Positions 16,871-26,119 of a stretch of 64,000 bases of DNA are shown here, one piece after another. This DNA is from Amycolatopsis jiangsuensis (GTDB lineage: Bacteria > Actinomycetota > Actinomycetes > Mycobacteriales > Pseudonocardiaceae): contig NZ_JACHMG010000001.1 in NCBI RefSeq assembly GCF_014204865.1, forward strand, positions 2,480,001 to 2,544,000, written 5' to 3'. The notes beneath the pieces were generated by a model, which searched no databases, was not told the origin of the DNA, and saw only the letters and a program-made list of their open reading frames with translations. Within the stretch, counting starts at the first letter, position 1, and every line of letters begins with the position of its first letter. The position numbers were made by a program, and so were the translations under genes.

Positions 16871-18469
16871 GTGAGTGGCCCCGATCCCTTCGCCGGCACT
16901 TCGCTTCGGCATGTCCTCGCGACGCTCGGCGAACCACTCGTCCGGGTGCTCGTCGCGCCGCGCGGTCTCGGCGTCCCGGTGCAGGACGTGGTCATCCTCG
17001 ACCCCGAAGACCCACCCGAAACGCATCCTGGTGACCTCGTGCTGGTGATCGGCGCGCGTGGCCGGTCCGCGGCCGCGGCGATCCGCGCGGCCGGCCGCGG
17101 CGGGGCAGCTGCAGTGGCGGTGAAGGGCGAAGGCGGCATCGAGGTTGCTGCCGACGCAGGCGTCGCGCTGCTGACAGTGGGCGCGGAAGCGCGCTGGGAA
17201 CAGGTGGAGGCGCTGGCTCGCGGGGTGGTCGACGCGGCGCGCGCGGGTGGCGAAGCGGAGACCGGTGAGGTGCTCGGCGATCTGTTCGCGCTGGCGCAAA
17301 CGGTTGCCACCCTCACTGGCGGCTTGGTCAGCATCGAGGACACCGCGAGCCGCGTGCTGGCGTACTCGCGCGCGGGCGACGAAGTGGACGAGCTGCGACG
17401 GCTGTCGATTCTCGGCCGCGAAGGGCCGGAGCGATACCTGGCGATGCTTCGCGAGTGGGGCGTGTACCAGCGGCTGCGCGCGGGTGAGGGAATCGTGCGC
17501 GTGGACGAACGGCCGGAGCTCGGGATCCGACGGCGGATCGCTGCCGGCATTCACGCCGGTTCGCAACCGCTCGGCACGATATGGGTGCAGGAAGGCGCAC
17601 AGCCGCTGACCGAGCAGGCCGAGGTCGCGCTGCTCGGCGCCAGCCGCACGCTCGCGCCCCAGCTGATCCGCGCGCGGACGCTTCCCGACCCACAGCTGCG
17701 GCTGCGCGAAGACCTGCTGGCCGGGCTGCTCGACGGCCGGGTCGACGCGGAGTCGGTGGCCGACGACATCGGTGCCGATCCGGCGCGGCCCGCGCAGGTG
17801 CTGGCGTTCACGCTCACCCCGCAGCAGCCGTCCGCCGCGTCGAACCGGCTGTTGCGGCGAGCGGAGCTGGTGCATTTGATCGCCGTGCACACTGCTGCGT
17901 ACCGGCGCAGCGCCTTGGTCAGCGTGCTCGGCGGTCGCGTGTACGCGCTGCTGCCGGACCTTCCGGAACACTCGGACGCTGCCGTGCTCGCTTTGGCGAA
18001 GGAAATCGTCGCAGCGGCGCGAAAGCACCTCGACGCGCCCGTACGCGCGGCGATAGGCGGCGTCGTACCACGGCTGTCCGACGCAGCTGCTTCGCGCGGC
18101 GACGCAGACCGCGTACTGGTGGCGATGACGCGCGGGCATTGGACAGGCAACGTGGCGTCTCTCGCCGACGTACGCGCCGACGTGTTGCTGTCAGAGGTCC
18201 TGGCGTACCTCGCGGACCAGCCGCGCATCCGAGACCCGAGGCTGGCCGAGCTGCTGGCACACGACGCCGACCACGGCGGCATCCTCGTGCCCGCGGTGCT
18301 CGCGTACCTCGACGCCTTCGGCGACGTCCGCGCGGCCGCACGAGAGCTGAACATCCACCCGAACACAGTGCGATACCGCGTACGGCGCGCCAGCGAGGTG
18401 TCCGGCATCGTCCTGACTGATCCGGCGCAACGGTTGCTGACCGAGTTGCAGCTGCGGCTGCCGCGGTAA
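16871..18469 (+). CDS. PucR-type transcriptional regulator of proline catabolism
   Basis: 532 residues from GTG 16871. The N-terminal half is a sensory region without an obvious known domain. The C-terminus ends in the PucR/CdaR helix-turn-helix (VPAVLAYLDAFGDVRAAARE, LNIHPNTVRYRVRRASEVSG). The gene stands divergent to pruA-putB, the classic place of the proline-responsive activator in actinobacteria (PruR/PrnR-type). The position and the paired repeats upstream are the basis for the proposed function; ligand binding is inferred. Confidence 0.82.
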   Translation: MSGPDPFAGTSLRHVLATLGEPLVRVLVAPRGLGVPVQDVVILDPEDPPETHPGDLVLVIGARGRSAAAAIRAAGRGGAAAVAVKGEGGIEVAADAGVALLTVGAEARWEQVEALARGVVDAARAGGEAETGEVLGDLFALAQTVATLTGGLVSIEDTASRVLAYSRAGDEVDELRRLSILGREGPERYLAMLREWGVYQRLRAGEGIVRVDERPELGIRRRIAAGIHAGSQPLGTIWVQEGAQPLTEQAEVALLGASRTLAPQLIRARTLPDPQLRLREDLLAGLLDGRVDAESVADDIGADPARPAQVLAFTLTPQQPSAASNRLLRRAELVHLIAVHTAAYRRSALVSVLGGRVYALLPDLPEHSDAAVLALAKEIVAAARKHLDAPVRAAIGGVVPRLSDAAASRGDADRVLVAMTRGHWTGNVASLADVRADVLLSEVLAYLADQPRIRDPRLAELLAHDADHGGILVPAVLAYLDAFGDVRAAARELNIHPNTVRYRVRRASEVSGIVLTDPAQRLLTELQLRLPR

Positions 18470-18509
18470 AGCACGTGCCCGGCCCGGACCCGCTCGTTAG
18501 AGTGCGGAC

Positions 18510-19166
18510 GTGGACCTCTTCCCCCGCGCCTGGAACGCCCTGCGAGAAGCCGTGCACACGCTGGAAGGCGGGCAGTGGGTCACCCCGTCGGGCTGCGCCG
18601 GCTGGCTCGTGCAGGACCTGGTCGTGCATCTCATCATCGACGCCCAGGACATCCTGATCACACTCGCCTCCACCACCGGCGCGCCGCCGACCCTGACCGC
18701 GCAGAGCTACTGGCAGCGAAGCGGGGAGGCACCGGACGGCACCGACGCGGAATCCGCGTTCGTCCGCCGCAGCGCGGCCGCCTACGGCACCACTGCCTGG
18801 CTCCTCCACCATTTCGACGACCTGACCGTGGCCGCAGGCCGGGCAGCGTCGGCCGCCGACCCGGACACCCGCGTGGAAACCCGCGACGAGGTGCTGACCG
18901 TCGACGCCTACCTCACCACTTACGTTCTCGAGTCCACGCTGCACCACCTGGATCTGGTGGCGCAGCTGTCCGGAGTGGACGGACCACCGGCGGACACCCT
19001 TGCCGCCTCCCGCGCCATGGTGGAGGACGTCCTCGGCTTCCCGCTGCCCCCGGCCCTGGACGACCGCGCAGCACTGCTGGTGGCCACCGGACGACGTGCG
19101 CCGTCACCGGAGGAAGCCACCGCACTCGGCGCGCTGACCGCGAAGCTGCCCGTGGTCCTCGGGTGA
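18510..19166 (+). CDS. DinB-like mycothiol-dependent maleylpyruvate isomerase domain protein
   Basis: 218 residues from GTG 18510. A four-helix DinB/MDMPI-type fold is indicated by WNALREAVHTLEGGQWVTPS, GWLVQDLVVHLIIDAQD (first metal His) and YVLESTLHHLDLVAQLSG (second His-rich helix). Members bind a divalent metal and use mycothiol, the actinobacterial thiol, in isomerase or transferase reactions. The substrate here is unknown. Its stop overlaps the start of the next gene (GTGA). Confidence 0.75.
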   Translation: MDLFPRAWNALREAVHTLEGGQWVTPSGCAGWLVQDLVVHLIIDAQDILITLASTTGAPPTLTAQSYWQRSGEAPDGTDAESAFVRRSAAAYGTTAWLLHHFDDLTVAAGRAASAADPDTRVETRDEVLTVDAYLTTYVLESTLHHLDLVAQLSGVDGPPADTLAASRAMVEDVLGFPLPPALDDRAALLVATGRRAPSPEEATALGALTAKLPVVLG

Positions 19167-19672
19167 TCGTCTGGCTCAACGGCACCTTCGGCGCCGGCAA
19201 GACCAGCACGGCACGCGAGCTGTCCGCACTGCTCGGTGCCCGCGTCTTCGACCCCGAGTTCGTCGGCTACCTGCTGCGAGTCCCGTTCCCCGAACCGGTC
19301 GCGGACTTCCAGGACATTCCCCTGTGGCGACCGCTGGTGGTGGAGACCGCGGCGCGGATCCACGACCACACCGGCGGCCCGCTCGTGCTCCCGCAGACCT
19401 TGCTCGTCGAGACCTACGCCGGGGAAATCTTCGCCGGCTTGGCCGGACGCGGTCTCGAAGTGCGGCATTTCGTGCTGCACGCGGAGGAAGCCGAACTGCG
19501 GCGCCGGATCGAGACCGACCACGCCGAGCCGGGCGCCCGGCAGTGGCGACTGGACCACCTCGGCGCCTACGCCGCGGCACTGCCGTGGCTCCGCACCTGC
19601 GGCACTGTGCTGCACACGGAAGGAAAGCCTCCCGCCGCAGTGGCGCGGGAGATCGCCTCCGCGCTCGGATGA
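19163..19672 (+). CDS. P-loop ATP-binding protein (small kinase-like)
   Basis: 169 residues from GTG 19163. Walker A is NGTFGAGKTSTARELS at the extreme N-terminus. VLPQTLLVETYAGEIFAGLA and RGLEVRHFVLHAEEAELRRR follow as in small nucleoside/aminoglycoside-type kinases; an Arg-rich lid region lies around RRRIETD. The substrate cannot be inferred. It overlaps the upstream DinB-like gene by four bases and is probably cotranscribed with it. Confidence 0.7.
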   Translation: MIVWLNGTFGAGKTSTARELSALLGARVFDPEFVGYLLRVPFPEPVADFQDIPLWRPLVVETAARIHDHTGGPLVLPQTLLVETYAGEIFAGLAGRGLEVRHFVLHAEEAELRRRIETDHAEPGARQWRLDHLGAYAAALPWLRTCGTVLHTEGKPPAAVAREIASALG

Positions 19673-19679
19673 GACGCGG

Positions 19680-20558
19680 TCAGTGTGCTGCCCAGGTCGG
19701 CACCGGCGACGGCTTCGTTGTCGAGGCCAGTGCGGCCTTCGCGGCCTGGGTGAGCGCCGCCTTGGCATCGTCCCAGCCGATCGACTTCGGCCAGGTGGTC
19801 AGCAGCGCCACGGCGAACAGGTGGCCGTCGCGGACGACGCCGGTGGTGTTCAGGACCCGGCGGCCGGCGGAGCTTCCCCAGCCCTGTTTCGCCAGCAGCG
19901 GGTGCACCTCCTCGGCGGCGACGCCGAAGAACTGGCCGAACCCGTCCGCGGCGTGCTCGGAGATGCCGCCGAGGGCTTCGGTCAGGAACACCCGCTCGTC
20001 GCTGTCCAGTTCGCTGGCGAGGTAGCGGTAGACGGTCGTCACGTCGGCCGGCGAGATCCGGGTGTCGCCCCACTGGCCCGGGTCCTCCGGTGGCCGGGTG
20101 TCGGCCAGGCCCAGTGCCGCGGCCTGCCGACGCACGATGGCCGGGCCGCCGCCCTCGCTCCACATCCGGCTGGCCACGGCGTCGTCACTGGCGGCCAGCA
20201 TGCGTTCCAGCTGTTCGGCACCGGCCCCGCCCGGCACGCCGGAGCGGTCCAGCCGGTCCAGCGCGATCAGCAGTTTCACGACCGACGCCGAGGGCGTGGC
20301 CGCGTGCTCCTTCCACGACAGGACCTCGGCGCAGTCGTCCAGATCCACCACGCTCATGCCCAGCACGGGGCCCGCCCCGGTGGCCAGTAGCGCGGCACGG
20401 GCCTTCTCGATCGCCTCTCGCCCCCGTGCGTCCGGCTCGGCCGCCGCGACCGAGTCGCAGTGTGAAACCACGTCGTCCCCGCCGGAACCGGTCGCGATCA
20501 CCACGGTGACCGTCACAGCCACGACCGCCGCCAGCACGAGCAAGATCCCTTTGCGCAT
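19680..20558 (-). CDS. beta-lactamase-fold serine hydrolase, membrane-anchored
   Basis: 292 residues from ATG 20558. An N-terminal signal anchor (KGILLVLAAVVAVTVTVVIA) is followed by a class A beta-lactamase-like domain: SVVK with S92/K95 as the SxxK pair, ASDDAVASRM at the SDN position, and RVLNTTGVVRDG where KTG is expected. The Lys of KTG is replaced, and no clear omega-loop Glu is seen. A cell-wall enzyme or non-hydrolytic relative is therefore more likely than an antibiotic-resistance lactamase. Confidence 0.7.
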   Translation of the reverse strand: MRKGILLVLAAVVAVTVTVVIATGSGGDDVVSHCDSVAAAEPDARGREAIEKARAALLATGAGPVLGMSVVDLDDCAEVLSWKEHAATPSASVVKLLIALDRLDRSGVPGGAGAEQLERMLAASDDAVASRMWSEGGGPAIVRRQAAALGLADTRPPEDPGQWGDTRISPADVTTVYRYLASELDSDERVFLTEALGGISEHAADGFGQFFGVAAEEVHPLLAKQGWGSSAGRRVLNTTGVVRDGHLFAVALLTTWPKSIGWDDAKAALTQAAKAALASTTKPSPVPTWAAH

Positions 20559-20593
20559 GTCTCCAGGACGCCGGACCACCCGGCCAGGTTCAC

Positions 20594-20604
20594 TGTTTAC
20601 CTAC
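20594..20604. repeat. third copy of the TGTTTACCTAC motif
   Basis: TGTTTACCTAC occurs in the gap between the beta-lactamase-fold gene start and the luciferase-like gene end. It is followed by an AT-rich stretch (GAAACTAGTAAATATG). The same 11 bases occur inside the inverted repeats that bound the island at 51542 and 56442. It may be a shared operator or a chance match. Confidence 0.35.
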
Positions 20605-20622
20605 GAAACTAGTAAATATGGC

Positions 20623-21627
20623 TCAGGTCACAATGGTGTCGGGTACCGGCAACCCGGCGAGGTCGGCCAGCGCGGCGAACGAGCCCACCCGCTCGGCCGG
20701 ATCGTAGGTACTGGTGCTGATCAGCAGCTCGTCCGCGCCGGTCTGCTCGACCAGTGCGCCCAGCCGGTCGGCGACCTCGTCCGGGGTGCCGCTGATCTGC
20801 CCGGCGAGCACCTGCTCCAGCCGCGTGCGCTCACGGCCGGTCATCGGCAGCGCCAGGACTTCCGCGGCCGGGGAGAGCGGCGGGAACACCCCGTGGCTGC
20901 GGGAGTACACAGTGGACCAGGCCTCCGGCACCAGTAACCTGCGAGCCCGTTCCGCCGTGTCCGCGACGGCGACCGCGGTCGACACGACGACGTGCGGGTC
21001 CGCGGTGGCCGAACGGAACCGTTCGCGGTAGCGGGAAATCGCGTCGATCATCGCGCGCTCGCCGTGTGCCGGGGCGATCACCAGAGGCAGGCCGAGGCCG
21101 GCGGCGAGGTCGGCGCCCGCGCCGGTGGCGAGCAGGAACACCGGAACGGACTGCCCCTCGGCCGGGATCGCGTGCACCCCCGGGTAGGCGTGGTCCCCGC
21201 GGAAGAACGAGAGCAGCTCCTCCACCTGGCCCGCGAACCCGTCGGCCGCGTCCTTGCCCTGCCCGAGCGCGCGGCGCACGCCTTCGATGAAGCCGACCGA
21301 ACGGCCCAGCCCCAGATCGACCCGGCCGGGATGCAGGGCCGCCAGGACACCGAACTGCTCGGCGATCACCAGCGGGCGGTGGTTGGGCAGCATCACCCCG
21401 CCGGTGCCGACCCGGATCCGCGTCGTGGCGGACGCGATCGCGGCGGCGAGCACCGCCGGCGCCGACCCGGCCACACCGGGCACCCCGTGGTGCTCGGAAA
21501 CCCAGAACCGGTGGTAGCCGAGTGCTTCGATGTCCCGGGCGAACGCCACCGTGTCCCGCACGGCCTGTGCGGCCCCTCGCCCCCGCCGTACCGGCGAGCG
21601 GTCGAGCACGGAAATCGGAACGTCCAC
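20623..21627 (-). CDS. LLM-class flavin-dependent oxidoreductase
   Basis: 334 residues from GTG 21627 (VDVPISVLDRSPVRRGRGAA). This is the luciferase-like monooxygenase group: GYHRFWVSEHHGVPGVAGSA, RIRVGTGGVMLPNHRPLVIAE, QFGVLAALHPGRVDLGLGRS, and a late ISGTPDEVADRLGALVEQTG, GADELLISTSTYDP. Proteins of this subgroup use FMNH2 or F420 and usually have unknown substrates. The start was placed where the conserved 'PxSVLDxSPV' opening begins; an in-frame ATG at 21753 would add untypical sequence. Confidence 0.86.
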   Translation of the reverse strand: MDVPISVLDRSPVRRGRGAAQAVRDTVAFARDIEALGYHRFWVSEHHGVPGVAGSAPAVLAAAIASATTRIRVGTGGVMLPNHRPLVIAEQFGVLAALHPGRVDLGLGRSVGFIEGVRRALGQGKDAADGFAGQVEELLSFFRGDHAYPGVHAIPAEGQSVPVFLLATGAGADLAAGLGLPLVIAPAHGERAMIDAISRYRERFRSATADPHVVVSTAVAVADTAERARRLLVPEAWSTVYSRSHGVFPPLSPAAEVLALPMTGRERTRLEQVLAGQISGTPDEVADRLGALVEQTGADELLISTSTYDPAERVGSFAALADLAGLPVPDTIVT

Positions 21628-21680
21628 GCCAGGGTCAACACGGCGGCCGGAACCGGGATTCCCGGCGCCGGCCGCGTGAC

Positions 21681-22073
21681 TCAGGGGCGCCAGCGTTCGC
21701 TGTAGTCCCCGTGCCCGTTGTAGGGCAGGGCGAGCAGCCGCAGCGTCAGACACCAGTTGGACCCGGCCTCGTCAGCAGGGACGTGACAGGTCTCGCACCA
21801 GTACTCGCTGCCGTAGAGCGGGAAACCCGGCACCTTCTCGGACACCGTGGTGCGGTGCGCGAGCATGATCCGCCGGGTCGCCTCGATCTCGTTGATCATC
21901 TGGTTCACCACGTCCAGCTCACCGTCGCCGAGCGCCCGGATGCGCTGTTCCACCGAGACCTTCGCCTCGCCACGGGTGAGCTGGTCACCGGCCTGCTGCT
22001 TGCGCACCGTCTGCATGATCAGCGCCTGGCGCTGACCCACCCGCGCCGCGAGGAACGCGATCAGGTCGTCCAC
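21681..22073 (-). CDS. DUF6221 family protein
   Basis: 130 residues, helical N-terminus (DDLIAFLAARVGQRQALIMQ) and a C-terminal segment with two cysteines four residues apart (YWCETCHVP) and another at NWCLTLRLLALPY. This 'W..D.....R.LALPYxxHPDYxxxWRP' ending is typical of DUF6221 in actinobacteria, often near phage or mobile regions but also scattered. Zinc binding by the cysteines is possible. Function unknown. Confidence 0.8.
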   Translation of the reverse strand: MDDLIAFLAARVGQRQALIMQTVRKQQAGDQLTRGEAKVSVEQRIRALGDGELDVVNQMINEIEATRRIMLAHRTTVSEKVPGFPLYGSEYWCETCHVPADEAGSNWCLTLRLLALPYNGHGDYSERWRP

Positions 22074-22269
22074 CGGGTCTCCCTCCCGCCGGTCCGCCCA
22101 CCGGCGCGGATAAGTCGCACCGTGACGCCGGAGCGTTACACCCCGGATCCGGCACGGACCGTGCCCGCTCCACGCGAACGAGCACTGAGCAGGCTAAACC
22201 CAGAGCGAAAAAAATCCCGAGCCGAGCGAACTTGATCACCGAACGTGACCACCGGCCGCGATCGGACGG

Positions 22270-23292
22270 TCACTGCGGGTCGGACCGCGCCTTGCTCGGC
22301 TGCACCCGTTTCGGTTCGCCGGGCATCTTCGGATAGTCCGGCGGGTACGGCAGTTCGGCCCCGCCGAGGTCGCGGTCGTCGCGCTCGTACCACTCCAGCA
22401 GCGTCTCGAGCCCGAACGCGGTGGCGTCCATCGGCTCGTGCAGGTCGCCGTGCTCGGCCAGGAACCCGGGCACCGTGCGCACGTCGAAGTCGTCCGGATG
22501 CACCTGCCCGAGCAGGTCCCAGGTCAACGGCGTGGAGACGGTGGCGCGCGGTGTACCGCGCACCGACCAGGACGAAGCGACCGTACGGTCCCGGGCGGCC
22601 TGGTTGTAGTCGAGGAACACCCGGCCGCCGCGCTCCTCCTTCCACCAGGACACCGTCGCCTTGTCCGGGATCCGCCGCTCGACCTCCCGGCCGAGCGCGA
22701 TCACCGCGTGCCGCACCGCGACGAAATCCCACTCCGGGCGGATCCGCACGAGCACGTGCACGCCACGGCCGCCGGAGGTCTTCGGGTACCCGGTGAGCCC
22801 GGCATCGGCGAGCACCTCGCGCACCACCCCGGCCACCTCGACCGCGTCGCCGAAGCCGGCGCGTTCCGGCGGATCGACGTCCACGCGCAGTTCGTCCGGG
22901 CGGTCGAGCTCGGGACGGCGCACCGGCCACGGGTGGAAGTCGAACGTGCCGAGATTGGCCGCCCAGGCGAACACCGCGGGCTCGGTCGGGCAGACCTCGT
23001 CCGCGGTCCGGCCGGAAGGAAAGGTGATCCGTGCCGTCTCGAGCCAGTCCGGGGCACCTTTGGGCACGCGCTTGGCGTAGAACCAGTCCCCGGTGACGCC
23101 GTCGACGTAGCGTTTCAGTGTGGTCGGCCGCTCGCCGATCGCACGCAGCAACGGCGTGGCCACGGCGAGGTAGTACTCCACCACTTCCCGCTTCGTGACA
23201 CCCGGGCCGGGGAAGTACACCTTGTCCGGGTTGGACACCCGCACGGTGCGCTCCCCTGCCTGGTACTCCACCGGATCACCGTGCTTGGGCAT
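22270..23292 (-). CDS. LigD-type polymerase/primase domain protein (NHEJ)
   Basis: 340 residues, a stand-alone LigD polymerase domain: VRVSNPDKVYFPGPGVTKRE, RYVDGVTGDWFYAKRVPKG, the metal-binding LRVDVDPPERAGF, the TSGGRGVHVLVRI loop, and VRGTPRATVSTPLTWDLL. Such proteins fill and extend ends in non-homologous end joining, with a preference for ribonucleotides. It is not fused to ligase or nuclease domains. LigC is 12 kb away; Ku is not in the window. Confidence 0.88.
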   Translation of the reverse strand: MPKHGDPVEYQAGERTVRVSNPDKVYFPGPGVTKREVVEYYLAVATPLLRAIGERPTTLKRYVDGVTGDWFYAKRVPKGAPDWLETARITFPSGRTADEVCPTEPAVFAWAANLGTFDFHPWPVRRPELDRPDELRVDVDPPERAGFGDAVEVAGVVREVLADAGLTGYPKTSGGRGVHVLVRIRPEWDFVAVRHAVIALGREVERRIPDKATVSWWKEERGGRVFLDYNQAARDRTVASSWSVRGTPRATVSTPLTWDLLGQVHPDDFDVRTVPGFLAEHGDLHEPMDATAFGLETLLEWYERDDRDLGGAELPYPPDYPKMPGEPKRVQPSKARSDPQ

Positions 23293-23379
23293 GCGCCCAC
23301 GTTAGCCGCGAACGGCCTCCCGGTCGCGAGAACCGGGCCGCCGCGGCGAGGCCGGGGCCGGGTGCCCTACCGTTGCGGG

Positions 23380-24057
23380 GTGTCCGGCAGAACCAAGCTC
23401 CTCCTCGCGCTCGCTGTGCTCGCCGTGCTCGCGGCGGCCGCGGTGTGGCTGCCGATTCCCGGTCCCGCCCAGCTGCGGCAGTGGGCCGTAGCGACCGGGC
23501 CGGCCACGCCGGTGGTACTGCTGGTCGCGTACTCGCTGCTCGCCGTCGCGCCGATCCCGCGGACGGTGTTCAACCTCGCCGCCGGGCTGCTGGTGGGCAG
23601 CTTCGCCGGGGTGGTCATCGCGCTCGTCGCGACCACGATCGCGGCGGGGCTCTCGTTCGGGCTGGCGCGGGTGCTCGGCCGGGACCTGGTCACCCGCCAC
23701 CTGCACCGCGCGCCGGTCCGGATCGTCAACGAACGGCTGTCCGGCGGCGGCACGCTGGCGGTCACCTCGCTGCGGCTGATCCCGGTGGTGCCGTTCGCAC
23801 CGCTGAGCTACCTGTGCGGTGTGTCGTCGGTGAAACTGCTGCCGTTCCTGGCCGGCACGGCGCTCGGCAGCGTGCCCGGCACGATCGCGGTCGTCGTCTT
23901 CGCCGACGCTCTCACCGGCGACACGCCGCCCGCGCTTCTGGCCAGTTACGCGGTCTTCGCGGCGGCCGGCGTGGCCGGGTTGCTGCGCGTGCTGCGGCGC
24001 CGCACCCCGGCTGCCGCGCCGGAGGAACCCGCGAGGTCGCCGGCACCGGCTGGCTGA
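23380..24057 (+). CDS. TVP38/TMEM64 (SNARE-associated/DedA-like) membrane protein
   Basis: 225 residues from GTG 23380. There are about five membrane segments, with the VTT-domain signature VAPIPRTVFNLAAGLLVGSF, SLRLIPVVPFAPLSYLCGVS and FLAGTALGSVPGTIAVVVF. Relatives of the DedA superfamily are thought to act as lipid flippases/scramblases in the membrane. The substrate is not readable. It begins 87 bases from the divergent LigD-polymerase gene. Confidence 0.82.
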   Translation: MSGRTKLLLALAVLAVLAAAAVWLPIPGPAQLRQWAVATGPATPVVLLVAYSLLAVAPIPRTVFNLAAGLLVGSFAGVVIALVATTIAAGLSFGLARVLGRDLVTRHLHRAPVRIVNERLSGGGTLAVTSLRLIPVVPFAPLSYLCGVSSVKLLPFLAGTALGSVPGTIAVVVFADALTGDTPPALLASYAVFAAAGVAGLLRVLRRRTPAAAPEEPARSPAPAG

Positions 24058-24160
24058 CGGCGGCCGGGTACTCCCGACCGCTACACTCGTTCGCGTGCGC
24101 GAGGGGTATCCGCGCTGAGCACGACCACGAATCATCGGGATTTCGTCAGGAGCGGTCGCC

Positions 24161-25828
24161 ATCGACACCGGGCAGCTGATCGCGGGGCACTATCGCCTCG
24201 TCGAGCACATTGGTAGCGGTGCCATGGGCGTGGTGTGGCGCGCGGTCGACGTGCGCCTGGAACGATCCGTGGCGATCAAGCAGATCCTGCCGCAGCCGGG
24301 CGTGTCCGAGGCCGAGCGCGACAACATGCGCCAGCGCGCCATGCGCGAGGCGAAGAACGCCGCCCGCTTCCAGCACCCGAACGCCATCGTGGTGTTCGAC
24401 ATCGCCGAGCACAGCGGCGACCCGTGCCTGGTGATGGAGTACCTCAACGGGCCCAGCCTGTCCGCGGTGCTGGCCGAGCGCGGCCCGCTTCCGGTGGGCC
24501 AGGTCGCGCGGATCGGCGAGCAGGTCGCCGCCGCACTGGTCGCCGCGCACCGGGCCGGGATCGTGCACCGGGACGTCAAACCCGGCAACATCCTCATCGA
24601 CGAGACCGGCACCGCGAAGATCACCGACTTCGGCATCTCCCGCGCGGCCGGCGACATGACGCTCACCCAGACCGGCCTGATCGGCGGCACCCCGGCCTAT
24701 CTCGCGCCCGAACTGGCCCGCGGGGCCGACCCGGTGCCCAGCTCCGACGTGTTCGCCCTGGGCGCCACGCTGTACCAGGCGATCGAGGGCCAGACGCCGT
24801 ACGGCAACACCACCAACCAGCTCGCGCTGCTCTACGCCGCGGCCAACGGCCAGGTCAACCCGCCCACCCAGGCCGGGCCGGCCACCGCACTGCTGATGAG
24901 CCTGCTGCGCACGGAGCCCGGCGAGCGCCCGAGCATGGCCGAAGCCCGCGAGCGGCTGGCCAAGCTGGCCACCGGCGAGCCGATGGCGCCGCCGCTGATC
25001 GCCGGCGGGCAGGGCACCGGCTCCGGTTCGCGTCCGCCATGGCAGCGCGTGGCCGCGGCGCCGCCGGCGCCGTCCTCGGCACCCATCCCGGCGCAGAAGG
25101 CCCCGTCAAACCCTCCGCGCACACCCACCGCGGCGTTCACGCCGATGCGCTCGCCGTCCGCCCCGCCCGCCACTCCCCCGCGTCCGCAACCCGCCGTTCA
25201 GCAGCCCGCCCAGCGCCCCGCGCCCAGCGCGGCCGCGCCGGACTACCGCGGCGCCGGCGGATCCTCGAAGTCCGGGCGAACCCGCCGGACGGCGCTGCTC
25301 GCCGGCGGCGCCGCGGCGGTCGTCGTGGTGGCGGTGATCGTGTTCCTGGTACTGACCAACTCCGGCGGCTCCGACGGAGGCTCGAACAACGATCAGGCTA
25401 CTCAGTCGGCACCCAGTGCGCCCAGCTTCACTGGCAGCGCCCCGAAATCCAGTCCGATGACCACCAGCTCGACTCCCAACGTGGCCTCGAACGGCGAGGT
25501 CGAATGGCAACCCGCCGGTAAACAGGTGATCGCGTTCTACGGCAAAGTAAACAGCGACCCCGTCGGCGCTTGGGCCATGCTGGCGCCCGACGCGCAGGCC
25601 GTCTACGGAAACCAGGAAACCTTCCAGGCTTTCTGGTCACAGCACCCGTTGAGCGGCTACGGCGGAGCCAACGCCTACAAGCGTGCCAACAACGACGACG
25701 GCTCGGTCGACATCCAGATCATCCTTCACTTCAAGGACATAGCCGACGAGATCAAGACCCTCCGCGTGCTCGATTCCAGCGACGGCAACCTCAAGATCTC
25801 CGGCGACACCCGCAGCGGTCACTCGTAG
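24161..25828 (+). CDS. PknB-like Ser/Thr protein kinase with extracellular sensor domain A
   Basis: 555 residues if begun at ATC 24161 (xDTGQLIAGHYRLVEHIGSG). No ATG, GTG, TTG or CTG occurs in frame between a TGA at 24116 and ATG 24224, which would cut off the glycine loop. AGGAG at 24148-24152 sits 8 bases before the ATC, so a rare ATC start or a lost start codon is suggested. The kinase domain is complete: VAIK (K40), HRDVKPGNILI, DFG, YLAPELA. A Pro-rich linker, one membrane helix (about 376-398) and a 155-residue outer domain follow. Residues 217-400 are repeated at 27524-28075. The outer domain (GAWAMLAPDAQAVYGNQETF) is homologous to, but clearly different from, domain B. Confidence 0.85.
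   Translation: MDTGQLIAGHYRLVEHIGSGAMGVVWRAVDVRLERSVAIKQILPQPGVSEAERDNMRQRAMREAKNAARFQHPNAIVVFDIAEHSGDPCLVMEYLNGPSLSAVLAERGPLPVGQVARIGEQVAAALVAAHRAGIVHRDVKPGNILIDETGTAKITDFGISRAAGDMTLTQTGLIGGTPAYLAPELARGADPVPSSDVFALGATLYQAIEGQTPYGNTTNQLALLYAAANGQVNPPTQAGPATALLMSLLRTEPGERPSMAEARERLAKLATGEPMAPPLIAGGQGTGSGSRPPWQRVAAAPPAPSSAPIPAQKAPSNPPRTPTAAFTPMRSPSAPPATPPRPQPAVQQPAQRPAPSAAAPDYRGAGGSSKSGRTRRTALLAGGAAAVVVVAVIVFLVLTNSGGSDGGSNNDQATQSAPSAPSFTGSAPKSSPMTTSSTPNVASNGEVEWQPAGKQVIAFYGKVNSDPVGAWAMLAPDAQAVYGNQETFQAFWSQHPLSGYGGANAYKRANNDDGSVDIQIILHFKDIADEIKTLRVLDSSDGNLKISGDTRSGHS
24809..25360. repeat. 552-bp direct repeat, copy 1 (inside the kinase gene)
   Basis: Begins at ACCACCAACCAG in the kinase C-lobe and ends at CTGACCAAC, just after the transmembrane helix. 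It matches 27524-28075 at 551 of 552 positions, with no indels; the single difference is G24862 versus A27577, which is silent. On both sides the sequences diverge at once. Confidence 0.97.
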
Positions 25829-26119
25829 ACTCCCGGACACTGAGACGAGCTGTCAGGATTCGACAGCCTGCACACGTCGCCTGTCGGCTTCGGTTACCAC
25901 AGCACCGCAGACGGCCTTCGTCCGAAATTGCGGTAAACGGCCCAGTGCACAGCAAGTTAGCCACTCGATCGATAATTTCGTGCGCCATTTCGCGACACCA
26001 CATATCCAACACAAGCCGACGTCGCGCTTACCGGACCAGGCCCAGCACTCCAATGGAGCATTGATTTTTTAGGTCCTTAACGGTAAATGCCAGAGTGGAA
26101 AACTAATCGAGGAGGGTTC
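25829..26119. other. lower-GC gap between kinase and secreted protein
   Basis: 291 bases, visibly richer in A/T than the kinase gene. No coding frame with family resemblance and no clear terminator are seen. A GAGGAGG ribosome site for the next gene lies at the right end (26109-26115). Confidence 0.5.

Noticed and set aside
19680..20558. Antibiotic-resistance class A beta-lactamase
   Set aside because: The SxxK pair is present, but the KTG lysine and a clear omega-loop glutamate are missing.
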